This document shows, piece after piece, positions 12,482 through 24,323 of a stretch of 64,000 nt of DNA. Source of the stretch: Schistocerca nitens. Its lineage: Eukaryota > Arthropoda > Insecta > Orthoptera > Acrididae. Below the pieces are notes generated by a model, which was given only the letters and a program-made list of their open reading frames with translations, ran no database searches and had not been told where the DNA came from. Positions within the stretch are counted from its first letter, which is position 1. Each line of letters begins with the position of its first letter. Made by a program: the position numbers and the translations under genes. The DNA lies in NCBI RefSeq assembly GCF_023898315.1, contig NC_064615.1:4846501-4910500 (forward strand), written 5' to 3'.

Positions 12482-12526
<45 letters not shown>

Positions 12527-13011
12527 AAGATTCCCAGATGTTATTTCCTCCAGCATTGCTAATACTAGTGTTACCATTAATGGTTTACCTTTCTGAGTAA
12601 AAGGCCAGCCAGAAAATAAAATTGATACTTCACTGTAACAGGGAAAAATATTGCTTCCCTGGCCAGTGGGCAAAGGATACAAAGACCATGGTAATTACCA
12701 ATATATTCTTGCTACTCACGAGTCACCATTCTTTCAAGCAACTTCAGTATACAGCACATAGGTGCCCATCCCTTAAAGGGAAAAAGAAAATGGTTCCAAG
12801 ACTACAAGCTACAACTCTTCATGAGTCTTCACATAAGGTAATCTATCACAACCACCAAAATGGGGTGCCGTCCATTAACAATGGCCTGAAAGCTCCTTGG
12901 ACCACAACACATTTAATCATACCCCTAGAAGCCATTCAGCTTCCTTTACTGCTAGTTAGCCTTCCTATCTTAATACTACAACTATTCAGTCAGTGTTTCG
13001 TCCTATACCTA
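11914..13011. other. Intergenic, nothing recognised
   Basis: No gene or transposon identified apart from the (CT)n tract at 12486-12524. Confidence 0.45.
12486..12524. repeat. (CT)n microsatellite
   Basis: About 19 CT units. Confidence 0.97.
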
Positions 13012-13944
13012 CACTAAAGAGCCACAGAAATTGGTACATGTGTGTACTATCATGTAGGACCCCTGCGAGCATGCAGAAGTGACGTAACAGGATGTGCATG
13101 GATTCTGAGTAGTGCTTGAGGGAATTGACACCATAAATCCTGCACGGCTGTACATAAATCTGTAAGAGTATGAGGGGGTGGAGATCTCTTCTGCGCAGCA
13201 CATTGCAAGGCATCCCAGAAATGCTCAATAATGTTCATGTCTGGGGAGTTTGGTGGCCAGCGGAAGTGTTTAAACTCTGAAAATGGTTCCTGGAGCCACT
13301 GTGTAGCAATTCTGGCTGTGTGGGGTGTTGCATTGTCCTGCTGGAATTGCCTGTCATAATGCACAGTGAACAAGAGGGGATGCAGGTGATCACACAGGAG
13401 ACTTACTTAAGTCTCGTCTGTCAGTCGTATCTAGACTATCAGGGGTTCCATATTACTCCAACTGCACGCACCCCACACCATTACAGAGCATCCACCAGCT
13501 TGAACAGTCCCCTGCTGACATGCAGGGTCCACGGATTCATGAGGTGGTCTCCATACCCATAAATGTCCCTCCGCACGATACAATGTGAAAGGGATTCTCT
13601 TCAGTCGTTGTTGGTCCTATTTTTGCAGTATCCTTTTCTGACTGCAGCGATATTGGAGATTTGATGTTTTACCAGATTCCTTGCATTCACGGTACACTCG
13701 TGAAATGTTTGTATGGGAAAATGGCCACTTCATTGCTACCTCGCTGTCCCATCGCTTATGCGATGACTAACATCCTGTTCAAACTCACTTAAATCTTGAT
13801 AACCTGCCATTTTAGCAGCAGTAGCCAGTCTAACAACTGCGTCACACTTGTATATGGGATGCTGACTGCAGTGCCGTATGCTGCCTGTTTACATCCTTCT
13901 GTATTTGAATACTTGCCTGTGCCAGTTTCTTTGGCACTTCAGTG
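13012..13944 (-). mobile_element. Decayed Tc1-like transposon, internally deleted
   Basis: Flanked by TA (13010-13011 and 13945-13946). Imperfect inverted ends start CACTAAAGAGCCACAGAAA on the left and CACTGAAGTGCCAAAGAAA on the right. At 933 bp it is shorter than an autonomous Tc1 element. The terminal sequence differs from that of the 10.5-kb element, so this is another family. Confidence 0.88.
13050..13810 (-). pseudogene. Tc1-like transposase relic
   Basis: The reading direction is minus. A probable start ATG at 13810 (MAGYQDLSEFEQD) is followed by several stops and frame changes; the middle matches only in pieces. The C-terminal 107 codons (13373-13050) are open and show the second catalytic Asp (FQQDNATPHTAR) and the region of the catalytic Glu (SPDMNIIEHFWD). 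The second helix-turn-helix and the first catalytic Asp region are missing or unrecognisable, in line with the short element length. Confidence 0.85.
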
Positions 13945-14077
13945 TATAATCTCCTACAGTTAATACAAAAAAAAGTTTATCTAAGAGTCTTTCTGAAAAA
14001 TATTTTCTTGTTGTAAGTAACCAGTAGATGTTCCAATATCCAAAATTTTGTAATTCATTGAAGGGGTCAATTGAGCA

Positions 14078-14352
14078 CTAGGTTTCATGTAAAAGTTCCT
14101 CAACACTTGTATCGCCTGTAATATGTTCTCTATATCTCCAACCAACCATTTCTACATTTCCTGTAATAGTTACTATTTGTGAGTATATTGCCACATGTAT
14201 GATGCCAGTGGGGATGTATGCCATCTCTCCCTGGTCCCGAGGCAGTGGATCAATGTGTGCCACAGGTAAAGAAATTTTGAAGAGCTTCTGGATGGTTAAA
14301 AATAAGACATTACCTTCAGCTGAAGTAACTAATTTCCCCTGACATGTAGGTT
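14078..14352 (-). other. Unidentified coding-like segment
   Basis: A minus-strand frame is open for about 90 codons before a TAG at 14080-14078, with balanced amino-acid use (for example DQGEMAYIPTGIIHVAIYSQ). A splice-donor-like GTAAGC follows an open stretch on the same strand at about 14450, so exons of a real or former gene are possible. I do not recognise the protein. It could also be a decayed transposon gene or chance. Confidence 0.25.
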
Positions 14353-14627
14353 ATCACCATTTTCTTTCTTAATATAAACACATTGTTTTGAAGTTTCTTT
14401 ATGTGTAGTACGTACTTTTTGTGAGCAAAACTCATAATTATATGCTTACCTCACAACTGACATTCTCAAACTTTAAGAAATTATTATGTGGATCATATAT
14501 ATTAGATGACTTAAACCCTATTGTATTGAATGAGATCCACCTGAATGTATACTGCAGTAAATATTAATTTTATTGATTGGCGACTCCATGGAGTGTTCTG
14601 TGCACCATGACCAGATAATGGATACAA

Positions 14628-14796
14628 TTGGAAGGAGAAACAGCCTTGGTCGTATTCTTTTGTTTTATTATCCGCAAAATCGATTTTCGGTCACTTAGTG
14701 ACTCACACTGAGGATGGTCACTAAGTGACCGAAATCGATTTTGCGGATAATAAAACAAAAACAAAAGAATACGACCAAGGCTGTTTCTCCTTCCAA
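14628..14796. repeat. Foldback: 75-80 bp inverted repeat with hammerhead-like core
   Basis: The left arm 14628-14702 and right arm 14717-14796 are reverse complements with near-perfect match apart from a 5-6 base A-rich insertion in the right arm. The 14-base centre includes CTGAGGAT. The arms contain GGTCAC/GTGACC, AAATCGATTTTGCGG and an ATAATAAA stretch. The segment after the core (GACCAAGGCTGTTT) resembles the segment after the hammerhead-like motif at 27.5 kb (GATCAAGACTGTTT), so the two belong to related repeats. Confidence 0.85.
14704..14744 (+). ncRNA. Hammerhead ribozyme-like motif
   Basis: Core elements in order: CTGAGGA (14708-14714, CUGANGA consensus), one unpaired T, a 6-bp stem GGTCAC/GTGACC with a 3-base loop (stem II), GAAA (14731-14734), a short palindrome ATCGAT as stem III and AUU as an allowed cleavage triplet. 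Stem I is poor. The extra nucleotide before stem II departs from the canonical core, so activity is uncertain. Confidence 0.4.
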
Positions 14797-14974
14797 ATAT
14801 TAATTTATCATTAGCAACAACTGGTAGTAATGTACCAGTAGCAACAGAAGATAGAAATTGATCACCTGGCAAATCTCTATCTTGACTGGTTCATCACTAG
14901 TTGAGTCATACTATATTGTGATTTCTTCAGTTGGGGTTCCATTTCCTTTGTAAACACTGTATTTGTAGTCTTAA

Positions 14975-15370
14975 CTACAACTTGCTCCGAAGTATTTCCA
15001 TTTCATCTTTAAGCACAGGAGCTTCCTCTGGTGAACTAACAGTGTGTAAATGTTCCATATTGCTGTGCGTCTTCCTTAAAGTCTGAATGATTATGAGTTG
15101 CATACCTGTGTTGTTAAATATGAGGCGTGTTTTTAAAGTACCATTTTGAAATTCTGCCACAACAGCACCACAGTTGACATTTGGCACATGCACACTGTTG
15201 GCAAGCCCCCAGATGCCATTCAGCATGTTTGTATGTAAATATCTGAAATGAAATGGCTCCTCTGATTGAGAATCCTCCCAACTGGGAAATACATGCCGAT
15301 TAATTTTCTCAGTGCTGAAGGCTTGATAACAGCTGAAATTTGTCTTATCAGTAGTGTGTGGAGAAAACAT
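14975..15370 (-). other. Unidentified coding-like segment (131 codons)
   Basis: A minus-strand frame is open over 131 codons with ordinary composition (for example GIWGLANSVHVPNVNCGAVV). Immediately downstream another frame stays open for a further 37 codons (TTNTVFTKEMEPQL), as if one frameshift separated two parts of an old coding sequence, before the foldback at 14.7 kb interrupts it. I do not recognise the family. With the segment at 14352-14078 it may be a decayed host gene copy or a mobile-element gene. Confidence 0.25.
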
Positions 15371-15622
15371 GGAGTGATGGGATGGTACAGAAATGAGTGA
15401 GAGATTTTAATGATGGCCATATGAATGTGGATGATGAGGAATGAAGTGATGACCCTCAGTCATTACTGACAAATTGATGCAGAAAGTTGAAATTTCTACA
15501 TTATGTGACGAGTTTCCTCAAGTGTCAAGAAATAAGCTTTATGTAGATGTTAAAATAAATTATCAAAATTTGTACTCACACTGGGCACTGAAACTTTTGG
15601 CTGGATGCAAATGTTAAGCCAG

Positions 15623-15652
15623 TTTTTTTTTTTTTCCCCCCCCCCCCCCCCC
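15623..15652. repeat. T13/C17 homopolymer tract
   Basis: A run of T passes directly into a run of C. Open frames across it are artefacts. Confidence 0.95.
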
Positions 15653-16293
15653 TCACTTTCCTAGAGTGATGCAGTGAAGAAGGCAATGAGCTTTGAAGCC
15701 AAATCGTCACTGGCAATCGTGTTACATCAGATACAAAGAAGTAATACATGGGACAGCATTTATCACCCAAGCAACTGAAGTCCAAGCAGTTTCAGCCTGG
15801 AAAATTGTATGTACTGTTTTTTGGGACAGGAAGCAGCATTGCTTGTAGATTTTTTGCCTCGGTGACACCATAAATTCTAAAATTTATTGTTAGTCGTTTA
15901 AAAAAACACTGCTCTGCAATTCAAAAAAGTGACATGCTGAGTAAGGAGATCATTTGGCTGGGAACAACTTGATCATCCTCCATGCAGACTCTATTTAGTG
16001 TGCAGTGACAACCACATGTTACTTCATTTGAAGAAGCATCTGTGTGTGGTCAGTGCCACGATGTCAAAATGACCATGTTGCAGTGGTTGTGTAATCATGC
16101 AGCAGATTTCTAAGAGGGTGATAGTCAAAAGCTGATTGTAGGATATGATAATTGCCTTAAGGGTTGAGTTTTATGTAGAAAAGTGGAATAAAGTACAGGC
16201 TTTCATGTAAAAAATAAAACTGCTAAGGAAAGTCTACTTTTTTATTTTAAAACTACTCACACACTTTTCCCCCTGGTTTGTTTATGCTTCCAT

Positions 16294-16644
16294 TTAATTG
16301 CCACACAGAGGTAGTGAACACTTATCAGTATTTAAGCTTTTGGACAAAGACCTTCCTTGGAAGCAGATCTCCCTCACATTCACACTGCAGCTCACGAACA
16401 CATGGATTATGTGGCTCCGGGATTTAATGCTTGGAGACAGCCATATGGTTGTTGCTGTTGTGTGTCCGTTTAAGAGTTCTACTTCAAAGGACAGACTGTC
16501 TGAAAGCTGAAATATTTCTAGTATTCTTTTTAATTGTTCCTGTGTATGACTCGGCACCACCTTTACATGGTGAACAGCAATGTATCCTTTCCATATAGCT
16601 GATATTCCATTCTGGACAGTCCATTGTTTTCTTTTGCGTTTCAT
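16294..16644 (-). other. Open frame of 116 codons, partly over PLE-tail-like repeat
   Basis: A minus-strand frame starts MKRKRKQWTVQNG. Its last third overlaps sequence (16310-16400: AAGCTTTTGGACAAAGACCT) resembling the PLE tails at 37.1 and 56.8 kb. This makes a real protein doubtful. The first two thirds match nothing I recognise. Confidence 0.2.
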
Positions 16645-16734
16645 TTAATTGATAGGTTAATCAGTTTATTGTCTATTGTAGATAAGTATCCTGTTGCGTT
16701 GAAAAAACTTTTATTTGTGACAACGCCTGCACAG

Positions 16735-17262
16735 TAGATTTGAATGAAACCAGAAAAATGTATTCTATGACTATAATATCAGTGAGTCACTGTTGGAGTC
16801 AGCTAATTTGTACAACTACCTGGTTGTAAAACTTTGTAGGGATATGAAATGGGTTGATCACACGGGCTCAATTTTGGGTAAAGCAGGTGGTAGATTTCGG
16901 TTTATTGGTAGAATTCAAAGTGCAATCAGTATACTAGGGAGATTGCTGAAAAGTCACATGTGACCATTCCTAGTATATTGCTCAGGTGTGTGGGATCCAT
17001 ACCAAATAGGAGTGATGGGGACTTAAATGTTTGCAGAGAAGGGCGCATGAATGGTCACAGGTTTGTTTGATCCGTGGGAGAGTGCTAGAGAGATACTGAA
17101 GAAACTGAACTGTCAGACTATTGAAGACAGATGTAAACTATCCTGAGTCTACCAATGAAGTTTCAAGATCTGGCTTTAGATGACTCTAGGTATAGACAAC
17201 AACCTACTACTTGTTCACAAAGGGATTGTGAGGGTAAGATTAGAATAATTACAGCGTGCGCG
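16735..17262 (+). mobile_element. Decayed LINE fragment related to the 7.1-kb element
   Basis: Broken plus-strand translation shows WVDHTGSILGKAGG, RFRFIGRI, a DPYQIGV match to DPYQIGL of the 7.1-kb LINE, then VTGLFDPW and a KLNCQT stretch in the right order. Stops and frameshifts are frequent. It is thus an old relic of the same LINE type, followed by a (CA)n tract at 17262-17284. Confidence 0.75.
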
Positions 17263-17494
17263 CACACACACACACACACACACAGGCATTCCTTGTCTTG
17301 AACTGTTATACTTGTAAACAGAGCTTATGCTTGAAAAGCACTAATTTTTGATTGTCAGTATTTTTTGACATGAAAGTTTAGACTGACTGTTGTGAAAGAC
17401 AATTTGAAATTATCTTCAGTGTATGGAAAAGCTTTTTTGGAAATAATATTGAGTGAAATTTTGTGGCATTGTGATTAATGGCATATATATATAA

Positions 17495-17548
17495 ACAGAG
17501 ATGATGTGACTTACCAAACGAAAGCGCTGGCACGTCGATAGACACACA

Positions 17549-17551
<3 letters not shown>
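17495..17551 (-). mobile_element. Short PLE tail fragment
   Basis: The stretch ATGATGTGACTTACCAAACG...GCGCTGG...GATAGACACACAAAC is the same as the tail start of the PLE units at 42.07 and 58.48 kb. It is bounded on both sides by TA repeats (17483-17493 and 17552-17596) and lacks the hammerhead part. Confidence 0.75.

Positions 17552-17596
<45 letters not shown>
17552..17596. repeat. (TA)n microsatellite
   Basis: About 22 TA units abutting the PLE tail fragment. Confidence 0.97.
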
Positions 17597-17598
<2 letters not shown>

Positions 17599-18559
17599 TT
17601 GTTGAATTTCTGAACTACACATTGTTTATTAGTGTCGCTATGAAAAATTCAGTTTTGTTTATTCTTTGGAAATGATATAGAATATTGCAAAACAATTTTA
17701 ATTACTAAATATGTTGCACTTAATCTTGACATATTTAATATGCTTTTGTCACTTCCAGTTAATTCTTAAGTGGTGTAAATGTTCATACACACTTCATTCA
17801 GACCATTAATCTCAGTACTTCCTTATTACTTTATATCAAAGTCCAGTCTTCAGCTTTATATCATTATTTGGGAGAATGCTTCTTTATGCCAGCATGTGGT
17901 CTTGCTTTTACACAAATAAAATAGCATTTGGTCATGCCTATCACTGCTAGACACATGTTCACAGTTGCAAAACTTGACTAAATAATGTAGCTCTTGCTAC
18001 TGACGCACTGGCTCAGAAATGCTTAAGCTGAAATTCCTGACTACCAAATTTGATAGTTAACTTGCTGTTTCTTGCTCCACCCGAAAGTAAGTCTCATGCT
18101 CCATGTAATGTCAGGATTGACTTGTCATGTTAATCAAATGTACGGAATGATGTGGCCGAAATGAAAGTGTACTTAATGTGTTTCTTTGTGCCACAAATAT
18201 GTTGTAACATTCAGCCAACAAACTGTAATACTAACCGTGTGAGGACTGCTACACTAATCTTTAAGTATCTTACAATAATTGGAACATGCATCCAGTAATT
18301 TAAGTTTACAATTAATAATGGCATTATAATCTTCCAAAATAATTGACAAGTTGAGTTACCACTGCCACAATACATGAACTACCTTGTCACAATGTTTGAT
18401 ACTAACATGAACCTGGTTCAAGTTTCTCTGTACATAAAAGTTTCAATAGTCATAAATATTTTCAGATATAAACTATATTTCATCATTATGTTCCAGGACC
18501 CTCATTTACATTCAACTAATATTGTTAAAACGTTACGTGAACGGGATATGATTATCAGT
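17597..18559. other. Intergenic, nothing recognised
   Basis: AT-rich DNA with no supported gene or transposon. Confidence 0.45.
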
Positions 18560-18732
18560 TGAATGCAATAACTATTCCCATTAAATTCCACATAGAGCTA
18601 TATTTCACAGTAAGTTATATTTGTACACAGCTCTCAATACAGAACAGAACTAAAAACTAACGTGGAGGCTCGGCAGAGCAATCAGTCTAAAGATCATGTT
18701 AATTGTGGTTGATACGACCTATAGACGCCACA
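18560..18732 (-). repeat. 3' LTR of gypsy element
   Basis: 173 bp, TG...CA on both strands (plus strand TGAATGCAAT...GCCACA). It matches the 5' LTR over its full length, including CAATACAGAACAGAACTAAA. The short LTR is compact for this superfamily. Confidence 0.88.
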
Positions 18733-18760
18733 CAGCTGCCGACCCCCCTCCCCCCACAGT
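18733..18760 (-). other. Polypurine tract of gypsy element
   Basis: Read on the minus strand a G/A-rich run (TGGGGGGAGGGGGGTCGGCA) lies immediately before the 3' LTR, where plus-strand priming takes place in LTR retrotransposons. Confidence 0.7.
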
Positions 18761-19249
18761 ACGGAGTACCACCAATGAGGCTTGAGCAGAGATCATATTG
18801 GCGTCGGTATTAGTTGTACAACGAGTCGGCAGGCGCACGACTGGGATTTCCATCTCGGTTGGAGCGGTGTGACTGGCGGCAGGTCCACATTGTAGTCTGT
18901 TAACCAGCGGGGACAGACGATGCGTCGACCAGCCCGAGAGCAGCCTGTGGCGTGGTGCAGGCATGTCCGCCATGTATGCAGATCGAGCCGCCTCACAAGA
19001 TGAATGCGCAAATTTCTGATGGGTCGCACTTGTGGGGGAGGGACAGGCTATGCACCACACTGACATTTAACTGCCCGTTGGATGGCAAGGCCGCAGTGTC
19101 TGTTAGGAGCACGAGCACAAGCACACGGTCATCGAAGGTGACAATCGACACGTCGTCCACACTGTGTGGTAGCACGTTGCAGCAGAGGCTGAATGTGGGA
19201 GAGTGAGTCTACGTAGACGGTGAACTGGTGGCAAAACCGGCACATGGGG

Positions 19250-22200
19250 CGGATGGCGACATGCCTGAAAAAAAACCTCTGAATGGCGACGACGAATCAC
19301 GGGTTAGAGAAAACAGCTTCAGGCTCCGCGGTGGAAAAAGTCGTCAGGAGGATCCAACTGAGATGGCAGAGGGGCGTTGGAGTCCACGAAAGCAGGTTTG
19401 AGCCTGTGCAATGAAACAGTTTGAGGACGATCTTTAACCATAATGTCGAGCGTTGTCTCGCCCTGCCAGAGTACTTTAAAGGGGCCAAGGTAGGGTGATT
19501 GCAGGGGTTGTCAAACGGAATCATCCCTGAGCATAATAGGGGAGCAAGTGTTGAGTGCGGTTGGCACATAAGTGTCCAGTGGGGAATGGCTGATAGGGGA
19601 GTGTAGCCGTGCACGTTTGAAGTGAGTGCGCATGTGACTAATGAAATCTGGGGAGGGGGGAAAAAAATCCTCGGGTGCTTGAGGCAGGATAAGTTCCCCT
19701 GGTAGGACTGGGTTCTCCCTGTAAACGAATTCAGAGATGGTTTCCTGTAAGTCTGGTTTAAAGGTCGAACGGAGTCAGAGTAACACCCATCGAAGCACCT
19801 CAGACCAGAGGCAGTCGTGGCACCTGAGGGCAGTTTTGAGGGTGCGGTGCCACCGTTCAACTAACCCGTTGCTTTGCAGGTGGTAGGCTGTTGTATGAAT
19901 GTCTTAATGCCGCAGATATTACAAAAATTGTGAGCAGGGCAGACTCAAACTGCCGACCTTGGTTGGTGGTGGTCCGGCAACCAAACCTGGCAATCCATCA
20001 GGAGACGAAACCCACGGCCACGGTTTCAGCGGCGATTTTGGGTAAAGGAACAACTTCCACCCAGCGAGACATGCAGTCGATTGTGGAGAGAATATATCTG
20101 TGGCCCTCTGACGGTGGTAGTGGACCGATAAGGTCGATATGTACATGACTAAATCGTCCTTGCGTAGTGGAGGGGTGGTGTAGCGGCCGATTTTGTCGTG
20201 TTGACAGGGGACGCAGCTGCGTGCCTAGGTCTGACAGTCTCATTTAATATTTTTCCAAACGAAACTCTCAGATACGAGCTGTGTAGTGGCGTGGACGCCA
20301 GGGTGAGCGAGGTTATACAAGGCATCGAAGGCTTGCCGGCACAATGTGGGCGGGAGCAATGGCCACAGGGTGCTGGTGAAAGAATCGCACCACACCTCGT
20401 TCAAAATGCCGGGGAACTTGGCTTTGGCAAACACGAGATGTTTGAGGATCCGTGCATGAGGAGAGCTTGAGATTCCTCATTGGAGGCCTGGAGAGCGTCA
20501 AGGTTGGACAAGTCGATGATGCGTGAGACAGCATTGATCCGCAAGGAAAAAAAATCAGCGGGGATGTTTTCTGTGCCTTTGATGTAGTGAACATCTGTTG
20601 TGAATTGAGAGACTAAATCAAAGTGGCGGAAACGCCGACGGGATCGTTCCTTGGGAGGGTTGCAGAAAGCATCTTCTAGTGGTTTGTGATCAGTGACGAT
20701 GAAAAACAGCAGCCCTCGACATCGGGGCGAAAGTGTTTGACGGCTTCATAGGTTTAAGGCCTGAAGTCTGTTTGTCCAACGGCGAGTCTGTCAGCGGCGC
20801 CTGCACAGCGGTGGCAGAAGGCAGGTGCCGACGGTAGTAATTTATTGTACCCAAGAAACGTCTGAGTTCTTTGTAAGTAGCTGGAGGTGGCAGTGACGTG
20901 ATGGCCTGCATGCGGGATTTGGGAGACTGTATTCCGTCTGTGGAGACGGTGTAACCCAAAAATGCGGCAGAGGACGGGCGCAATTGGGATTTGTCCTTGT
21001 TGACCTTGACGCCATTGGAGTTCAAGGTCTGGAGGACCTTGTATAATGACTTTCGTGTTCCTCAGCCGAGTTGCTGAAAATGAGTATGAGTATGTCATCC
21101 AGATATGCAAAACAAAACTCCAACTGTCGTAAGATTGAGTCAATGAAACGTTGCCATGTTTTTCAGGCCGCATGGCATGAAGTTGTATTGGAACAAACCG
21201 AGTGGCATGATAATAGGCTGTCTTTGGAATGTCCTCTGGCACTGCAGGAATCTGGTGATAGGAATGTTTAGTCAATAATACTGAAGATTGTGGCGCCCGA
21301 TAACATGAGTGAAATCGTTTATGTTCGGCACGGGGTAATTGTCCATGACGGTACAAGCGTCTAAATCACCGCACAGTCGCGAAAAGAACCGTCGTGTTTG
21401 AGGACGAGGTGAATCGGTGCTGTCCGACAGTTGTGGAATACCTGCCTCCAAAAGTTCGTTAATTTGCTGCTGGGCCGCGCACAACTTAATGTGGTTGAGG
21501 TGTCTAACCCTGTGCCTAAAAGGAGGGCCGGCAGTGGTAATTATCTTGTGTGTCGTTCCGTCAGTGACGGAAGAAATTGAGGACTGCACACGAGACTGAG
21601 TAACGTCCTGACGAAGTTTTTGGACGAGTGGGGCGCGACGAGGCGTAACCGTTAGCGCGGGTGGGAAAAAGGCAGCATGAAAGTCACATGCCTATTACGT
21701 GAGCATGGCGTATGCTCGTTTGGAGAGGTCAGACGCGCAGAGACTCTTGTCAGCCTTGTCTTGGGTAACCGGCATGGGCGAGAGAGGTGTTGGCGTCGCG
21801 CGGGGAACAGCTATGGCCACCGAGTCACGTGGATGGCGCACAAGAGCGGGGGAATGTTTATCAACATGCAGGGCGGCTGCCTGCGCGGTGGGCGTGGTCG
21901 TATCGCGCGCGTGACTGTCAATAGAAGCACTGAACGTGGCGAGGGCGTCAGGGGTGCGGTGTCTACCGGAGAAACAAGGTTAGGTGGCGGCACTGTGGAC
22001 TGCAATTACAGCAGTGAGGTACGATCTCGTTGTAAGTGCGTGCTTTTCGTTGTTTCAGCTTGTCGTTTTCCCGGAGCAGTTGTGCCACCGAGTCGTACTC
22101 TGGCAGTAGGTTAGTGACGCAAGTCACAGTGTTGCCCGCAAGGGCAGAGCACTCACATACTAACTCAACATGTCACGAGAGAAACAGAATGTGGAACGCA

Positions 22201-22450
22201 AGTGCGGGAGCACAGTATGTGAGTATTAGTGGGATGGTGTAGCACCAAGCCCTGAACCACGTTCGGAGAGAGTTTGTAATGGGACAAAAAATCCATACCG
22301 AGAATTGGTTCATTGATGTCGCCAATGTAGAAAGTCCACGGAAAACACAGAGGAGAAGATAGGTGCACCGTAGCTTTGACAGAGCCTGAGGTTTGTAACG
22401 TTGATGCGTTGACAGCTCGCAGAAGTGAACTCATCAGTGAAGAGACTGGG
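19250..22450 (-). pseudogene. Ty3/gypsy pol (protease, RT/RNase H, integrase), decayed
   Basis: Fragments appear in order on the minus strand. The end of the aspartic protease (EPILGMDFLSHY) is near 22310. RT N-terminal motifs follow (LLEAGIPQLSDS; CGDLDA; DNYPVPNINDF, about 21480-21310). The catalytic YLDD box is at 21105-21094, in a frame broken relative to its surroundings. RT/RNase H connection motifs AFLGYTVSTDG and ELRRFLGTINYYRRHLP lie at 20970-20830. Integrase core parts FSHVHIDLIGPLPP and YILSTIDCMSRWVEVVPLP are near 20150-20050, and a C-terminal part with KVLWQGE-like and SLHRLKP-like sequence near 19450-19380 is in shifted frames. At least five frame breaks exist. Unlike retroviruses no env gene is apparent. 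Confidence 0.85.
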
Positions 22451-22626
22451 GGGGAGCCATCGATGTAGGTATGATAGACATGTCAGCACCAGTGTCGACT
22501 AGGAAAATGAGCCATGACAAAATGTCTGTCACGTATAAACAGCTGCTCGGCCAGGCGGACGGAGTGCAATGTATGGGGATGCCTATGAGGTTCCCTGCAG
22601 GACTCTGCGTCTTTTAGGTCCTGCGG

Positions 22627-23845
22627 TCAGCTTGGGTGCTGGCAAGGTAACTGGCACTTCTTAGTATTATCGCCGAAAACCTTGTGGTACCAGCAGTACG
22701 GATGAGCCGGATGTGGTGGTGGTGGTGACTGCGGCAGTGGAGGAGGCTTGTCGTCGTCGATTTGCTCTGGCATGTATACCGGCACATATGGTGTGTGGGC
22801 GATCCTGAAATGTTCGGACGGTGGAGAGAGCAAGCGGATACTGCCAGGCGGTGTAGACACTGGAGGTGGAGCGAGCTCTGCCCCTGCCAGCAGACGGCTT
22901 GTAAACAGGAGCAGTTGTGCCAACCAGCGGTGAGTGGTGAGCTGATTGGTGTTGCCATAGCAATGCATACAGCTGTTCTGCGATGCAGAGACGAGAGCCG
23001 AAGGAGTGCAGTAGCAGGTGAATCTGTAGGTCGGTAGGCAATTTAGCAGACCAAACCCCCGCAGAGTGGCATCTGGCACTGTATGCTCGCTCACTCACTA
23101 GCAACCAAAGACAGAACCAGAGTTGTGATGGACTTTGGTCCCCCAGGTGCTCCTCATACAAGATCTTAATGATTAATTCTTGTGGTGAACAGGCGAGTTG
23201 GTCCACGATCGTTTTCTTTGTGAACTCATACTTCGGTGGAGGTGGTTGCGAGAGGAGTAGATTGCAAATTAAGTCTGAGTGATCATGGAGGTGCGTGACG
23301 AGGCACAGGAATTTAGAGTTGTCAGACACACGATGCAACTCGAAAAGATGCTTAACAAGCGCAAACCATGATACAGGGTTGTCCTCATATAAAGGAGTCA
23401 GCTTTGGCAGACGACCAGGGGAAGGGGACGAAGGCAGCTTCGGTGTCCCTCTGTGGTAGGAGAGGCCAGGCGCAATAGGTGTAGGTGTGTTACTGGCAAG
23501 CATGTCCTTAGCAACGGCAGGTTGCATTGTCCTTGACGTGTCACGAAAACACGACGCGGCTGGCACTGTCGGTACCATGGGAACGAGCGGTTGCGCAATA
23601 CGTGCGGGGGTCCCGTAAACTGGACCGGCGATTACAGGTACTGAATTGAATTGACCCACCCTGGACATAACGCGGAAGGCCGGCATGGAGGACACAGGCG
23701 GTGCTGTGGGATAGGCGAGCGGCTTAGCGACCGAAACCTTGGCCCCCTGTGCAGGAGGGGGGGGGGGGGGAGTGTGTGTCTGGGTCGGTAACTCGTATGA
23801 CCCAAATTTAATTTATTCTTAAATGAGCATGGAGAATTGTGCACA
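22627..23845 (-). pseudogene. Ty3/gypsy gag, decayed
   Basis: The minus-strand frame 23695-22667 carries a capsid-type segment (NPVSWFALVKHLFELHRV, then YEFTKKTIVDQL and EEHLGDQSPSQL), recognisable as the Gag capsid core of arthropod gypsy-like elements. A Pro-rich region follows. In another frame there is a zinc-knuckle-like CWYHKVFGDNTKKCQLPC near 22700-22650. The frame change between these parts and an upstream shifted N-terminal part (from 23844) show decay. A G run at 23757-23770 interrupts the N-terminal part. Confidence 0.8.
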
Positions 23846-24323
23846 CTAAAACGTTCTTGATTAGTTTGTCAATGAGGCAAAACCGCAACAGGTTGTGGTT
23901 CATAGTGGCTGGGTGCATTTTGCAATAATGGCGGTGCTGCACACGGTACGACAGTAACTGTTGTTGCGGTCCATTGAGAGGCAAAGTATGTGTGTGAATC
24001 TAGATCACTTTGAGCATTATACGATCAATCAGTAGGTACACAGTTCTGAATATTATTCACTTCACACGTTGGCGAGCACAGTCCGGCGACACGAAACCTG
24101 AGTCCATTGTTTGTGTTAGCGGCGTAGCACTCGACTGTTGTAGAGTGACAAAGTTTGAAGTTAAGGTGGCTGGAGGTCGCGAATCACTGTGAATTAATGT
24201 AGAACTGGTCGTTGGCAAAGGAATGAAGACGTCCGGCGATCGTTGTTGCGCTTCCAAATCTTTGAACAAAGCATTGTGTGAGGTATACAATTATTGGTTG
24301 AATGCAATAATTATCCTCATTAA

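Noticed and set aside
18719-19066. 115-codon minus-strand frame at the end of the gypsy element as a possible env gene
   Set aside because: No signal peptide, membrane segment or cleavage site; it is better explained as decayed integrase C-terminal sequence.
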